Positions 1 to 9,419 of a stretch of DNA of 42,137 nt are shown here, one piece after another. The translations under genes and the position numbers were made by a program. Under the pieces are notes generated by a model. It made no database searches. It was not told the DNA's origin and saw only the letters and a program-made list of their open reading frames with translations. The first letter of the stretch is position 1. Every line of letters begins with the position of its first letter. The DNA is from Spirochaetaceae bacterium (GTDB lineage Bacteria; Spirochaetota; Spirochaetia; UBA9216). The DNA lies in contig JAQQAK010000197.1 of assembly GCA_028527945.1 (NCBI GenBank), positions 1 to 42,137 on the forward strand, in the 5' to 3' direction.

Positions 1-881
1 CAGGACAATTAACTGTTAGAATATATATATATCCAGGAACAAACCACCAGGCTGATAAAATCCATGAAATATTACCCTATAAGGAATTATTTTATAGTGA
101 TGAAATGCATATAACTGGGGTGAAAGGGATTCTTGATGGAGTTACAGCCACCTATACGGCTGTTATGACTGAGCCATATCAGGATAATCCAGGTGTTAAT
201 GGAATACTAGTTGTTGATAAAGATACTATACAAAATTGGGTAAGTACTGCTAATGCAAATGGATTAAGTTGCAGAATACATTGCATTGGTGATGGAGCGG
301 TAAGAGAGGCTCTGGATGCTTATGAAGCATCCAATGCTGTAAATGATAATTCCAATATTCGAAATGGAGTAGAACATATTGAAATGCTTCATCCTGATGA
401 TGTAAATCGTTTTCATGAATTGGGTGTTGTTGCTTCAATGCAGCCACGGCATCAAATTCTTGATAAGGGAGAGAAATTATTCCGATGTGGTTTGGAACGA
501 AGTAAATATGAATGGAATTTTAAGGCAATCCGGGATACAAAAGGCAGAATCGCTCTCGGAACTGATTATCCTGTGGTTTCTTTCAATCCTTATGAAAATA
601 TTTATATTGGAATGACAACTCGTTCTTTAGATGGAGTCCAGTTCGGAACTACCACCAGAGAACAAGTTTTAACTCTGGAGGAATGTCTTAAAGGCTACAC
701 TATTGAAGGTGCGTATCTTAATAGTATGGAGCAGAAGGTAGGAACCTTGGAGCCTGGTAAATATGCAGATATAAACGTTGTAAATTGCAATATGTTTGAT
801 ATTGATATAGAAGAAATAAAAAATTGTCATTCAACAATGACCATTTTTAATGGAGCAATTGTGTATGATGAAAAAGCTTAA
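1..881 (+). CDS. Amidohydrolase family 3 (YtcJ-like), C-terminal part, cut by window edge
   Basis: The reading frame is open from the first bases of the window and ends with TAA at 879-881, so the N-terminal half, with the first metal-binding His motif, lies outside. The visible part has an H-C-I-G-D-G-A segment and an A-L-G-T-D-Y-P-V segment, which match the metal and substrate loops of YtcJ-like amidohydrolases (HxIGDxA and GSDxPV), and a C-terminal 'GTLEPGKYAD' turn typical of the amidohydrolase composite domain. The family hydrolyses amide or related C-N bonds with bound metal; the substrate cannot be read here. It lies 30 bp upstream of a peptide-type ABC transporter on the same strand, so it probably processes what that system imports. 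Family assignment is secure, substrate unknown. Confidence 0.85.
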   Translation, partial: GQLTVRIYIYPGTNHQADKIHEILPYKELFYSDEMHITGVKGILDGVTATYTAVMTEPYQDNPGVNGILVVDKDTIQNWVSTANANGLSCRIHCIGDGAVREALDAYEASNAVNDNSNIRNGVEHIEMLHPDDVNRFHELGVVASMQPRHQILDKGEKLFRCGLERSKYEWNFKAIRDTKGRIALGTDYPVVSFNPYENIYIGMTTRSLDGVQFGTTTREQVLTLEECLKGYTIEGAYLNSMEQKVGTLEPGKYADINVVNCNMFDIDIEEIKNCHSTMTIFNGAIVYDEKA

Positions 882-911
882 TAAGTAAGTTTCTAACTTA
901 AGGAGAAAATT

Positions 912-2528
912 ATGAAACGAAAATGGATCACCTTGTTAACTATTACAAGTATTATAGCAATACTTGTTATGGGGTGTAGCGCTTCAAAGACTAAAAACGT
1001 TAAATCCGATGGTGTGTTTAATGTAGCTATTTCAACGGATTTACCAACCATGGATCCAGTTCAATGTAATGATTATAGTGCAGAACTGGTAATAAATAAC
1101 CTGTACGATACTCTTCTAAAATTTTCAGTAGAAGATAATCATTTAGAACCAGGTCTTGCAAAGTCATGGGAAAAGGTTGATGAGCTGACTTATGTATATC
1201 AACTACGGGATGATGTTTATTTCTGGGATGGGCAGAAAATGACCGCTGATGATGTAGTTTTCTCCTTAAGAAGACACATGGATCCTTCTTTAGCCTCTCT
1301 TTTTGGTCCCAAGTTTAACGCTGTTGAAAGTATCGAAAAAACTGGAGATTTCGAAGTAACAATACGACTTTCTTATCAAAGTGAAAGCTTCAAATATATT
1401 CCGGCAACTATGGCTGGTAGTGTGGTCGAAAAGGCTTTTGTTGAAGAAGCTGGAGAGAATTTTGGTAAAACAAATACAGGAACTATGGGTACTGGTCCTT
1501 ATAAATTTGATAGTTGGACTGAAGGAAGTACTATCATTTTTAAAAAGAATGAAAATTATTGGGATAGTAGCGTCAGTTATCCCGAAGACGTCCTGGAATT
1601 TGATATTATTGCTGATGTAACATCAGTTGGCCTTGCCCTTACCAGCGGACAGGTCGATTTCTTTAATACTCCGACCGAAGAGGTTAGAGAGCAAGTAGCA
1701 TCCTCTGATAAAGTAGAAAATAAATATGCTAAAGGACTTCAGAACTCATTCATCTACTTTAATTCTGGCGCAGGCCCTTTTAATGATATTAATTTAAGAA
1801 AAGCAGCCGCTACGGCACTTGATACTAATGCTATCGCTCTTGCCACAAGAGGTGAGGGATTTTTCGATAAGTCAAAAGCTCTGGATGTTGATCCTCAAGT
1901 AATGGGATATTATCCTGAAGATTGGATTGCTCTGAACGATGAGCTTGATTCTTATGAGTATAATTTGGAAAAAGCTAAAGAATATATGGCTCAATCTGCA
2001 TATCCTGATGGGGTTGAGGTTACTATGCCGACCTGTACTCTTGTACAGAAAGAAAGTGAAGCTGCTCAGTATTATTTAAAGCAGATTGGAATTAATGTAA
2101 AACTTGAAACAGTTCCCTTCTCTGATTTTATTTTGTACGTTTACGGAGTTTTACTTGATGACCAAGGACAAAGAGATTATGATCTATTGGCTTTTGCATG
2201 GTTCCCTGATTTTGCAGATCCTGTAGCTCTATTATATCTTTATCAAGGAATTAATATAGGAATCGGCGGATACAATATGGCTAATTATTTAAACCCTGAA
2301 GTAGATTCCTTAATTGAATTGTCAGATATACAAAGTGGACAAGAACGTTCTGAAACATTAATGAAAGCATACAGAATTATTAACGAAGCTTGTACTGGGA
2401 AAATGATTTCCTATTTTGGACCTTCCTGTTCTATCAATACAAATTATTCTGTGGAACTACCAGCAATGTGGATGTGGAATTTTAATTTTACACAGGTACA
2501 TAAGAAAAATGAAACCAATAATAATTAA
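912..2528 (+). CDS. Peptide/nickel-type ABC transporter substrate-binding lipoprotein (SBP family 5)
   Basis: A 538-residue protein with a basic N-terminus, a hydrophobic stretch and a lipobox ending V-M-G-C at about residue 22, so it should be a lipid-anchored binding protein. The mature part has the SBP_bac_5 pattern: 'AISTDLPTMDPVQ' near the start, 'LAKSWEKVDELTYVYQLRDD' and 'MTADDVVFSLRR' in the middle, and a 'GTGPYKF' turn. This is the DppA/OppA/NikA family, which captures peptides or other solutes for the permeases encoded next. The AAGGAG ribosome binding site 7 bases before ATG fixes the start. It is the first transporter gene of an apparent five-gene set. The substrate is not readable; the upstream amidohydrolase suggests an amide-containing nutrient. 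Confidence 0.92.
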   Translation: MKRKWITLLTITSIIAILVMGCSASKTKNVKSDGVFNVAISTDLPTMDPVQCNDYSAELVINNLYDTLLKFSVEDNHLEPGLAKSWEKVDELTYVYQLRDDVYFWDGQKMTADDVVFSLRRHMDPSLASLFGPKFNAVESIEKTGDFEVTIRLSYQSESFKYIPATMAGSVVEKAFVEEAGENFGKTNTGTMGTGPYKFDSWTEGSTIIFKKNENYWDSSVSYPEDVLEFDIIADVTSVGLALTSGQVDFFNTPTEEVREQVASSDKVENKYAKGLQNSFIYFNSGAGPFNDINLRKAAATALDTNAIALATRGEGFFDKSKALDVDPQVMGYYPEDWIALNDELDSYEYNLEKAKEYMAQSAYPDGVEVTMPTCTLVQKESEAAQYYLKQIGINVKLETVPFSDFILYVYGVLLDDQGQRDYDLLAFAWFPDFADPVALLYLYQGINIGIGGYNMANYLNPEVDSLIELSDIQSGQERSETLMKAYRIINEACTGKMISYFGPSCSINTNYSVELPAMWMWNFNFTQVHKKNETNNN

Positions 2529-2564
2529 TAGACTACAGGTAATGTGAGGTAAAGGATTAAGAAT

Positions 2565-3509
2565 ATGGGAAAAGTATTGTTTATATTAAAAAGATTCATA
2601 ACTATGCTTTTTACACTTCTAATCGTATCATTTTTACTATTTATGGTATTGCATCTGACTGGACCTGATCCACTAACGGTTATTATTGGGCAGAAGCAGA
2701 ATATTACCCAAGAGGCTCGGGAATCCTTGAGGGTGCAATACCATTTGGATGAACCTTTATTTGTTCAGTATGGAATATGGTTTAAAGGAGCTGTTACAGG
2801 AAACTTCGGTATGGACTATATACAGAAGATGCCTGTGACTTCTCTGATTGGTGGTAGAAGTGCGGTAACTATAGGAATGGTTGCCTGTAGTTTGTTATTT
2901 TCAATTTTGATAGCAATTCCTTTGGGAATTATCAGTGCTCTTAAGAAAAACACTGGTGTAGATTATGTTATCTCGACATTGATGCTTATACTAACTTCTA
3001 TTCCCGGTTTTTTAGTAGCGATGATTATGCTTGTTATACTGTCAAAAGCAATTCCGGGATATAGAAGTGTAGGAATGTATACAAATTTTGGTGAATATAT
3101 GGCTCGGATAAGCGCTCCTTCTCTATGCCTTTCATTTGGAAATATTGCTCTCATTGGGCGTATAACCAGAAATGCAATGGTGGAACAATTAAATTCGGAT
3201 TATATAATAACCTGTGAAGCTAAAGGAATTTCTAAAAGAAGATTGATTTTAAGTCATGCATTGAAAAATAGTGTAATTCCGGTTTTTACCGTGTCTGCCA
3301 TGCTTGTAGGAACATCAGTGGGAATTTCTGTTTTAGTTGAGCAGATATTTTCCTTGCCTGGGCTTGGTAGTTTACTTACAACAGCAGTTTTAAAGGATAA
3401 TTATCCTATTATATTGGCGTTGACCCTGCTGATGCTGATTATTTTTCAGGTAGTTAACCTGATTGCGGATATTATGTATACCATCATCGATCCAAGAATT
3501 AAGATTTAG
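2565..3509 (+). CDS. ABC transporter permease, DppB/OppB type
   Basis: A 314-residue inner-membrane permease with an N-terminal membrane segment and about five further hydrophobic segments. The EAA loop that contacts the ATPase is visible as 'CEAKGISKRRLILSHALKN' around residue 220. The region after the first helix ('LTGPDPLTVIIGQ', 'LRVQYHLDEPLFVQYGIW') is the conserved periplasmic part of DppB/OppB proteins. It should pair with the next gene as the heterodimeric channel. An AAAGGA site lies upstream of the ATG. Length and motifs are complete for the family. Confidence 0.93.
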   Translation: MGKVLFILKRFITMLFTLLIVSFLLFMVLHLTGPDPLTVIIGQKQNITQEARESLRVQYHLDEPLFVQYGIWFKGAVTGNFGMDYIQKMPVTSLIGGRSAVTIGMVACSLLFSILIAIPLGIISALKKNTGVDYVISTLMLILTSIPGFLVAMIMLVILSKAIPGYRSVGMYTNFGEYMARISAPSLCLSFGNIALIGRITRNAMVEQLNSDYIITCEAKGISKRRLILSHALKNSVIPVFTVSAMLVGTSVGISVLVEQIFSLPGLGSLLTTAVLKDNYPIILALTLLMLIIFQVVNLIADIMYTIIDPRIKI

Positions 3510-3517
3510 GTAGTTGT

Positions 3518-4405
3518 ATGAAAAAGAAAAAAATGGGAACTCTGTTTACACCACCAATGATGATCTCGGCAATTATTCTTGCCGTTATTCTATTGATATC
3601 AATATTTGGAACCTTGTTGGCTCCTTACGATCCTGAGGCTATAGATTTAGCGAATACTTATAAAAAATTTTCACCAGATCATTGGTTTGGAACTGACGCT
3701 ATGGGCAGAGACATGTTTTCTCGTATGCTATGCGGGGCTCATACAACAATTTTAAACGCTGTTCTGGTTGTTTTATTTGCTGATTTCATCGGTGTGCCTC
3801 TTGGATTGATGTGTGGATATAAAGAAGGGCTTTTAGATAAGATCGTAATGCGTATATGGGACATTCTTGCAGCTTTTCCTCCTCTTATTTTAGCCATGGT
3901 ATTTGTGGCAATTTTTGGAAAAGGAGAATTGAACGCTGTCCTTGCCACAGGGATTGTTTTTATTCCAATGATTTCTCGGCTTACACGTTCAAGTGTTCTT
4001 TCTGAAAAGACCAAGACCTATGTGGAAACGGCAAAATCTTTAGGATATACCGAACGAAAGATTATCTTTCGCCATATTTTCCCTAATGTTGTACCGACAC
4101 TAATGGCTGAATTTACTTTGGATATAGGGTACGCAATAATCAGTCTGGCTTCTCTAAGTTATATGGGACTTGGAGTTCAGTCACCAAAATCGGACTGGGG
4201 AAGTATTTTACAGTCGGGTATGGCTTTGTTGTTTAAATCACCGACAGTAGCTCTTATTCCCGGAATTGCCATCGTAATAACAGTTGTTGCATTAAACTTG
4301 CTCACTGACAGCATTCAGATGTATTTGGATCCTGTTCAGAGACGTCTGCCCCACATTATGAAATATAAAAAAAGGGAGGCGAAACATAATGAAAAATATG
4401 CATGA
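3518..4405 (+). CDS. ABC transporter permease, DppC/OppC type
   Basis: A 295-residue permease with an N-terminal membrane segment, the DppC-type motif 'LAPYDPEAIDLANTYK...HWFGTDAMGRDMFSR' (residues about 30-70) and a C-terminal EAA loop 'ETAKSLGYTERKIIFRHIFPN'. It begins 8 bp after the preceding permease gene and overlaps the following ATPase gene by 17 bp, so all are probably co-translated. It is the partner channel subunit of the same importer. Nothing unusual is visible. Confidence 0.93.
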   Translation: MKKKKMGTLFTPPMMISAIILAVILLISIFGTLLAPYDPEAIDLANTYKKFSPDHWFGTDAMGRDMFSRMLCGAHTTILNAVLVVLFADFIGVPLGLMCGYKEGLLDKIVMRIWDILAAFPPLILAMVFVAIFGKGELNAVLATGIVFIPMISRLTRSSVLSEKTKTYVETAKSLGYTERKIIFRHIFPNVVPTLMAEFTLDIGYAIISLASLSYMGLGVQSPKSDWGSILQSGMALLFKSPTVALIPGIAIVITVVALNLLTDSIQMYLDPVQRRLPHIMKYKKREAKHNEKYA

Positions 4406-5399
4406 TAACATAGTTGAAATTAATAACCTTGAAGTAGAGATTATCTCTCCTGATGGTTTGCTAAAGGCTGTTAGAGGTTTAAGTCTGAATGTACGCAGAG
4501 GAGAAACTCATGGTATTGTAGGTGAATCAGGTTGTGGTAAATCAGTTATGGTTAAGTCGATTATGCGGTTGCATGATGAAAGTAAAGTTGCATACAGCGG
4601 AAATATCTTTGTAAACAATAAGAATATTATGGATTTAAAGATCCGGAATATGAGAAAATTACGCGGAAAAGAAATGGCTATGATTTTTCAAAATCCAATG
4701 ACCTCGCTAAGTCCCATCATGACAGTGGGTGAGCAGATTTTGGAGGTCTTAACTGCTAAGAGTAATATCAGCAAGGATGAAGCAAAAAAGAGATCCTTGG
4801 AGATTCTCGAAAAAGTTGGGATTACACCGGGAGAAAGAAGATATAAGCAATACCCCTTTGAGTTAAGCGGTGGTCTATTGCAGAGAGTAATGATTGCCAT
4901 GTCTATGGTAAATAATCCAGAACTTCTCATTGCTGATGAACCTACAACAGCTCTGGATGTTACAATTCAAGCGCAAATTCTGGATTTAATGAAGAGTGTA
5001 CAAAAAAGTACTGGCGTTTCCATTATTTTTATTACTCACGATTTGGGAGTGATTGCAGAAATGTGTGATCGGGTCTCAATTATGTATGCAGGTAAAATAG
5101 TTGAAAGTGGCAATATCCTTGATATTTTTGATCATCCCGCACATCCTTATACCAAAGCTTTGTTTGAAAGCAAACCAAAGGGAAGTGATCGCGCGGAGAG
5201 GATGTTAACTATTCCAGGTGCTCCTCCTTCCCTTTACGATGACATCCCAGGTTGTTCGTTTGCTCTACGTTGTAAATATGCCTGTCCAAAATGTCATTCA
5301 ACATCACCTAAAAAGATAGAATTAGATAAGGAACATTGGGCAAGCTGTCATTTTTCCAGAGAGTTTTTTGAGAAAAAGGAGCTCCTTCATGATGAGTAA
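4389..5399 (+). CDS. ABC transporter ATP-binding protein, DppD/OppD type
   Basis: A 336-residue ATPase. Walker A is G-E-S-G-C-G-K-S (residues 45-52), the signature is L-S-G-G-L-L-Q-R, slightly off the usual LSGGMRQR, and Walker B is L-L-I-A-D-E-P followed by the D-loop. The C-terminus has the oligopeptide/dipeptide extension with four Cys ('CSFALRCKYACPKC ... C'), which in DppD-like proteins is thought to hold an iron-sulfur cluster. The ATG at 4389 follows a GGGAGG site and lies inside the end of the permease gene. It energises the importer together with the next protein. Confidence 0.93.
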   Translation: MKNMHDNIVEINNLEVEIISPDGLLKAVRGLSLNVRRGETHGIVGESGCGKSVMVKSIMRLHDESKVAYSGNIFVNNKNIMDLKIRNMRKLRGKEMAMIFQNPMTSLSPIMTVGEQILEVLTAKSNISKDEAKKRSLEILEKVGITPGERRYKQYPFELSGGLLQRVMIAMSMVNNPELLIADEPTTALDVTIQAQILDLMKSVQKSTGVSIIFITHDLGVIAEMCDRVSIMYAGKIVESGNILDIFDHPAHPYTKALFESKPKGSDRAERMLTIPGAPPSLYDDIPGCSFALRCKYACPKCHSTSPKKIELDKEHWASCHFSREFFEKKELLHDE

Positions 5400-6342
5400 G
5401 AAAATATTGGATGTAAAACATCTTAAGAAATATTATCCCGTTTCCAAAAAAAGTTTTCTTCATGCAGTAGATGATGTTAGTTTTTCTATCTTTCAGGGAG
5501 AAATATTTGGAATTGTAGGAGAGAGTGGATCAGGAAAATCTACAATCGGTCGAAGTATTTTAAATTTAATTGCCATTGATAAAGGTGAAATTTATTGGGA
5601 TGGTACAAGAATTGATTCTTTAGACGCAAAAGGAATGTTGGAGTTCCGGAAGAAAATGCAAATGGTTTTTCAAAATCCATTAGCTTCTTTTAATCCCAAA
5701 CAATACATTGGGTCAGCTTTTAGTGAGCTATGTAAGTTCTATAAAATTTCCAGGCATGAGATGAATGAAAAAATTATTAAGCTTTTGGAATTGATTAACC
5801 TGCCTGCTGATGTTTTGACCAGAATGCCAAGCCAATTAAGTGGAGGACAGCTTCAACGGTTAAGCATAGCTCGAAGCCTTTTACTGGAGCCTGATTTTAT
5901 AGTAGCTGATGAACCAGTTTCGGCTCTGGATGTGTCGGTTCAGGCTCAGATTTTAAATCTCATTCTTGATTTACGAGATAAAATGGGGCTTACGATCCTT
6001 TTTATTTCACATGATTTAAATGTAGTTGAAAGAATATGTGACCGAGTAGCAGTTATGTATTTGGGTGTTATTGTTGAAATGGCCAAGAAAGAACAACTTT
6101 TTTCACATACTATGCATCCTTATACACATGCTTTAATTGAGGTTAATCCTATTGAACATCCTTCTTTAAGAAAGGATAGGGAGATTATTGCTGGCGATAT
6201 TCCAAGTGCTGTGGATGTTGGTGAGGGTTGTCGTTTTGCGGGTAGATGCCAATACTGTAAAAAAGGTTTATGTGATTGTGTTACTCCCGAACTTATAGAA
6301 GTTGAGTCGGGACATTGGGTTGCTTGTCATTGCCCATTCTAA
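5389..6342 (+). CDS. ABC transporter ATP-binding protein, DppF/OppF type
   Basis: A 317-residue ATPase starting at the ATG at 5389, which has an AAAGGAG site 7 bases upstream; an in-frame TTG further upstream lacks such a site. Walker A is G-E-S-G-S-G-K-S-T (about residues 44-52), the signature is L-S-G-G-Q-L-Q-R, and Walker B is I-V-A-D-E-P. A Cys-rich C-terminal extension like that of the partner ATPase is present ('CRFAGRCQYCKKGLCDC'). The start overlaps the end of the preceding gene by 11 bp. DppD and DppF types normally form the heterodimeric motor of peptide importers, which fits this arrangement. Confidence 0.92.
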   Translation: MMSKKILDVKHLKKYYPVSKKSFLHAVDDVSFSIFQGEIFGIVGESGSGKSTIGRSILNLIAIDKGEIYWDGTRIDSLDAKGMLEFRKKMQMVFQNPLASFNPKQYIGSAFSELCKFYKISRHEMNEKIIKLLELINLPADVLTRMPSQLSGGQLQRLSIARSLLLEPDFIVADEPVSALDVSVQAQILNLILDLRDKMGLTILFISHDLNVVERICDRVAVMYLGVIVEMAKKEQLFSHTMHPYTHALIEVNPIEHPSLRKDREIIAGDIPSAVDVGEGCRFAGRCQYCKKGLCDCVTPELIEVESGHWVACHCPF

Positions 6343-6353
6343 GGAGGTTCAGA

Positions 6354-7004
6354 ATGGATAATTTTATTGTTACTATTGCCAGAGGATTTGGTTCTGGAGG
6401 AAAGAGAACTGCATTCCAGTTAGCCAAAGATTATGGAATAGAATGTTATGAAAGTCGGATTTTAACTTTAGCGTCTCAGCTTAGTGGGATAGAAACAGAT
6501 AAGTTTATCGAGATTGACGAAAGGCTTCGTGAAAAAAAGGCCTTTGATGTTTTAAAAAAACTTCCCTTTGTAAAAAATACTGATGCAGTTTTTCATAAAT
6601 TTGTTTCAGATCAGCTCCTTTTTGATTATCAGGCTAAAATTATTCAGAAACTGGCAGAATCAAAATCCTGTGTTATAGTCGGTAAGTGTGCTGATTTTGT
6701 TTTAAAGGATTATAAAAACGTGGTTAGTGTTTATATTGAGGCTCCCAGAGAATATACCAGAGAACGTATTATGAACCTTAAAAAGGTTCCTGCAGAAATT
6801 GCTGATGATATGATTACCCGTACCGACAAATATAGAGCTGATTATTACGAAGCATATACCAACGGTAATTATTGGACAAATCCAGTAAACTATGATCTTA
6901 CCCTAAATAGTTCAACATTGGGAATCGAGGGCTGTGTTTACATGATCAAACATTGTTTAAAACAAAAACTTGGTGTCGAATTACCAAAACATGCCTCTGA
7001 ATAA
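6354..7004 (+). CDS. Cytidylate kinase-like family protein
   Basis: A 216-residue protein starting at the ATG at 6354, preceded by a strong AAGGAGG site that overlaps the end of the ATPase gene. The N-terminus 'IVTIARGFGSGGKRTAFQLA' contains the P-loop-like G-F-G-S-G-G-K of the cytidylate-kinase-like (Cytidylate_kin2) family, followed by the 'YESRILTLAS' segment usual in this group. The family is related to CMP kinase, but most members have no demonstrated substrate. It often travels with unrelated transport operons in gut bacteria. Here it ends the plus-strand operon and faces hypE tail to tail. Confidence 0.85.
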   Translation: MDNFIVTIARGFGSGGKRTAFQLAKDYGIECYESRILTLASQLSGIETDKFIEIDERLREKKAFDVLKKLPFVKNTDAVFHKFVSDQLLFDYQAKIIQKLAESKSCVIVGKCADFVLKDYKNVVSVYIEAPREYTRERIMNLKKVPAEIADDMITRTDKYRADYYEAYTNGNYWTNPVNYDLTLNSSTLGIEGCVYMIKHCLKQKLGVELPKHASE

Positions 7005-7132
7005 ATTGGAGCACCAGTCTTGCAACAGTATTGAAATAATTTGGTCATAGCAATTTAAGCCCTTGAGCAAAAAATCAACATTATACTATTTTATATTTTT
7101 TCACAATTTAAGTCTCTCTGAATATTTTCTTC
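7005..7132. other. Convergent intergenic region, no recognisable terminator
   Basis: An AT-rich 128-bp gap between two converging genes. It contains two direct copies of CAATTTAAG and a TTGA...TCAA dyad around an A-run, but no strong hairpin followed by a T-run on either strand. A six-base dyad (GAATAT/ATATTC) surrounds the hypE stop codon. Nothing else was recognised. Confidence 0.4.
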
Positions 7133-8137
7133 TCAGCATATTCGGGGAAGAAGTTCTCCTCCGGGTTCAGGGAGCAATGTTTTGGCTCCTATTTCTGTTT
7201 TCATAACAACCCTTCCCGGCATTTCTGAGGTTACTTCTCCTATCACAGCAGCCTCCTTTGAATACGGAAGCTGTCTGAGAGTTTTTACTATCTGCTCGGC
7301 CTCATCCATTGGCGCAAAAACTACAAGTCGGCCTTCACAGGCAAGGTACAGTGGTTCAAGTCCCAACATTCCACAGACCCCGGCGACTTCTCCTGATACT
7401 GGAATCTCTTTTGAATCAAGACATATTCCTACATTGCTCTGGTTGGCAATTTCGTATAATACAGTTCCAACACCTCCCCTTGTTGCATCTCTTATTACAT
7501 GTAGTGTCTTTGTAACCTCGAGCATTTTCTCAACTGCTCCCCAAAGAGGAGCACAGTCACTTTTTATGCTTGTTTCAATCCCAAAATCTTCTCTGGACAA
7601 CAGAATAGAACATCCATGTCTTCCGATATCTCCAGTTACAATAACAGCGTCTCCTACACAGGCTTTACTTCCGGACAAGCTTATACCCTCTGCAAGCTGC
7701 CCAACACCGCTTGTTGTAATAAAAATATTATCAATCTGCCCCTTACCAGCGACCTTTGTGTCTCCGGCAACTATCTTCACACCTGTTTCTTTTGCCGTTT
7801 TTTCCATTGATGACGCAATTTTTTCAAGAATAGTCAGAGGAAAGCCTTCTTCAATAACAAAGGCGCAGGTCAGGTATAATGGCTTTGCTCCCATGCAGGC
7901 AAGATCGTTTACTGTCCCGCAAATACTTAGCTTGCCGATATTCCCTCCAGGAAACTCAAACGGTGAAACAATGAATCCGTCTGTTGAAAAAGCAATCTTT
8001 CCAGAGTCTATTTGAAGAATAGCCGCGTCATCTGCTGTAAGTAAGGGATTTGAGAAATGAGTTTTAAATACCTCATCTATCAGCATGGAAGTCTGTTTTC
8101 CTCCTGCCCCGTGTGCCAATGTAATATTTTTTTCCAT
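7133..8137 (-). CDS. hypE: HypE, carbamoyl dehydratase for cyanide ligand synthesis
   Basis: A 334-residue protein starting at the ATG at 8137, whose A is shared with the hypD stop (TAATG); a GGAGG site precedes it. It shows the PurM/AIR-synthase-like N-terminus 'LAHGAGGK', the ATP-binding 'DAAIL' and 'FSTDGFIVSPFEFPGGNIG' segments, and the decisive C-terminus P-R-I-C. In HypE the terminal Cys is carbamoylated by HypF and dehydrated to a thiocyanate, the source of Fe-CN. The tail is intact, so the protein should be catalytically competent. It is the last gene of the long minus-strand operon. No hypA, hypB or [NiFe] hydrogenase subunit lies nearby. Confidence 0.96.
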   Translation of the reverse strand: MEKNITLAHGAGGKQTSMLIDEVFKTHFSNPLLTADDAAILQIDSGKIAFSTDGFIVSPFEFPGGNIGKLSICGTVNDLACMGAKPLYLTCAFVIEEGFPLTILEKIASSMEKTAKETGVKIVAGDTKVAGKGQIDNIFITTSGVGQLAEGISLSGSKACVGDAVIVTGDIGRHGCSILLSREDFGIETSIKSDCAPLWGAVEKMLEVTKTLHVIRDATRGGVGTVLYEIANQSNVGICLDSKEIPVSGEVAGVCGMLGLEPLYLACEGRLVVFAPMDEAEQIVKTLRQLPYSKEAAVIGEVTSEMPGRVVMKTEIGAKTLLPEPGGELLPRIC

Positions 8138-9201
8138 TATAAGTTCCCTCCATATTGATAATAAGCTGAACATGCTCCCTCATTTGAAACCATGCATGCT
8201 CCAACCGGATGCTGTGGATTACAAATCTTTCCAAACAGTCCGCATTCTGTTGGTTTGCATTTGCCCTGAAGAATGTCTCCGCAGCGGCAGGCCGGATTAC
8301 TTTTTCCGGGAATCTTTGGAAGATTAAAACGTGTTCTTGCGTCAAAATCTTTGTAGTCGGCTCGGAGTTTCAAACCTGATTTTTTTATCTTACCAAGTCC
8401 ACGCCATTCTGAATCACAACTTTCCATTGTTTCGTTTACAAGTTCTTGTGCCGGTATATTTCCTTCGGATTTTACAACCCTTGGATAGCAGTTTTTGAAA
8501 AAAGGTTTACCCTTTTCTGACAGTTTGATTGCAACCGCCAAGGCCGTTAGAAGTTCATTAGCGGTAAATCCTGTCACAACTCCAGATACTCCTTCTTTTA
8601 CAAGGCTTTCACATACTGATGTGCCGGCTATTGCGTCTACATGTCCGGGATAAAGAAAGGCGTCCGCGCTGTTTTTTAGAATCTTGTATGCTTCTGGCAT
8701 TGTTTTATTTGCTACAAGTAAACTGAAGTTTTTGATTCCATCAGCCTTTGCCTTCTTTACAGCCAGGCATGATGCCGGAGTTGTTGTTTCAAATCCAACA
8801 GAAAGAAAAACTATTTCTTTATCCGGATGCTCTTTAGCGTATGATAGAGCGTCAACAGGCGAGTAGACCATCTTTATTGAGGCTCCTTTTTGTCTTGAAT
8901 CAGCAAGGCTCATTTTTGAGCCGGGAACCCTAAGGAGATCTCCAAATGTACAGATTACAGCCCTATGTTCAAGCGCCAACATAAGGCTTTCATCAATAAA
9001 GCCTACCGGTGTAACACAGACCGGGCAGCCTGGGCCTGAAATAAGTTTTATAGTGTCTGGCAGAATATTCCGTATTCCCAGACGAAATATCTCGTGGGTA
9101 TGTGTCCCGCATACCTCCATGATTCGTAGAGGTTTTCCTTTGTAGGATTCAATTATCTCTTTTGCCGACATTTTTTTATTTTCTATGCAAGCCGTCTTCA
9201 T
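8137..9201 (-). CDS. hypD: HypD, Fe(CN)2CO assembly scaffold
   Basis: A 354-residue protein with all HypD hallmarks: C-G-T-H-T (Cys31), G-P-G-C-P-V-C-V-T-P (Cys59, Cys62), and a Cys-rich C-terminus for the [4Fe-4S] cluster ('CRCGDILQGKC...ECGLFGKICNP', then 'GACMVSNEGACSAYY'). With HypC it binds the iron that receives CN and CO ligands. Its ATG directly follows the hypC stop, and its stop is fused with the hypE start, so hypC-hypD-hypE are translationally coupled. No key residue is missing. Confidence 0.97.
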   Translation of the reverse strand: MKTACIENKKMSAKEIIESYKGKPLRIMEVCGTHTHEIFRLGIRNILPDTIKLISGPGCPVCVTPVGFIDESLMLALEHRAVICTFGDLLRVPGSKMSLADSRQKGASIKMVYSPVDALSYAKEHPDKEIVFLSVGFETTTPASCLAVKKAKADGIKNFSLLVANKTMPEAYKILKNSADAFLYPGHVDAIAGTSVCESLVKEGVSGVVTGFTANELLTALAVAIKLSEKGKPFFKNCYPRVVKSEGNIPAQELVNETMESCDSEWRGLGKIKKSGLKLRADYKDFDARTRFNLPKIPGKSNPACRCGDILQGKCKPTECGLFGKICNPQHPVGACMVSNEGACSAYYQYGGNL

Positions 9202-9408
9202 TTATAGTGACTCCATGATCTCATCAGTTTCATCTTCATCATTATCTGTAATCTTGGCGATTGCTATTCCGGCATGAACCATTACATAATCTCCCGGTTC
9301 CAGATCCTTTATAAGCTCTGCCGAGATCTCTCTTTTAGCTCCGGATGCGTCAATTATGGCCATTCCGTTATCAATTCCAATTACCTTTGCTGATAATCCA
9401 ACACACAT
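9202..9408 (-). CDS. hypC: HypC-type iron-carrying chaperone
   Basis: A 68-residue HypC/HupF/HybG-family protein. The start M-C-V-G-L keeps the essential Cys2, although most family members begin M-C-L-A-I-P. The OB-like core 'DYVMVHAGIAIAKI' keeps the conserved His. HypC carries the iron between HypD and the target apo-enzyme, so the changed N-terminus may reflect a different delivery partner; that is inference. A GGAGG site 6 bases from the ATG lies just after the hypF stop. The acidic C-terminal tail (DNDEDETDE) is short. Confidence 0.92.
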   Translation of the reverse strand: MCVGLSAKVIGIDNGMAIIDASGAKREISAELIKDLEPGDYVMVHAGIAIAKITDNDEDETDEIMESL

Positions 9409-9419
9409 ATTATCCCTCC

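Noticed and set aside
7182..8015. 277-codon plus-strand open frame opposite hypE
   Set aside because: It is the antisense shadow of a complete hypE with intact motifs; it has no ribosome site and a low-complexity Ser/Thr/Pro-rich product.
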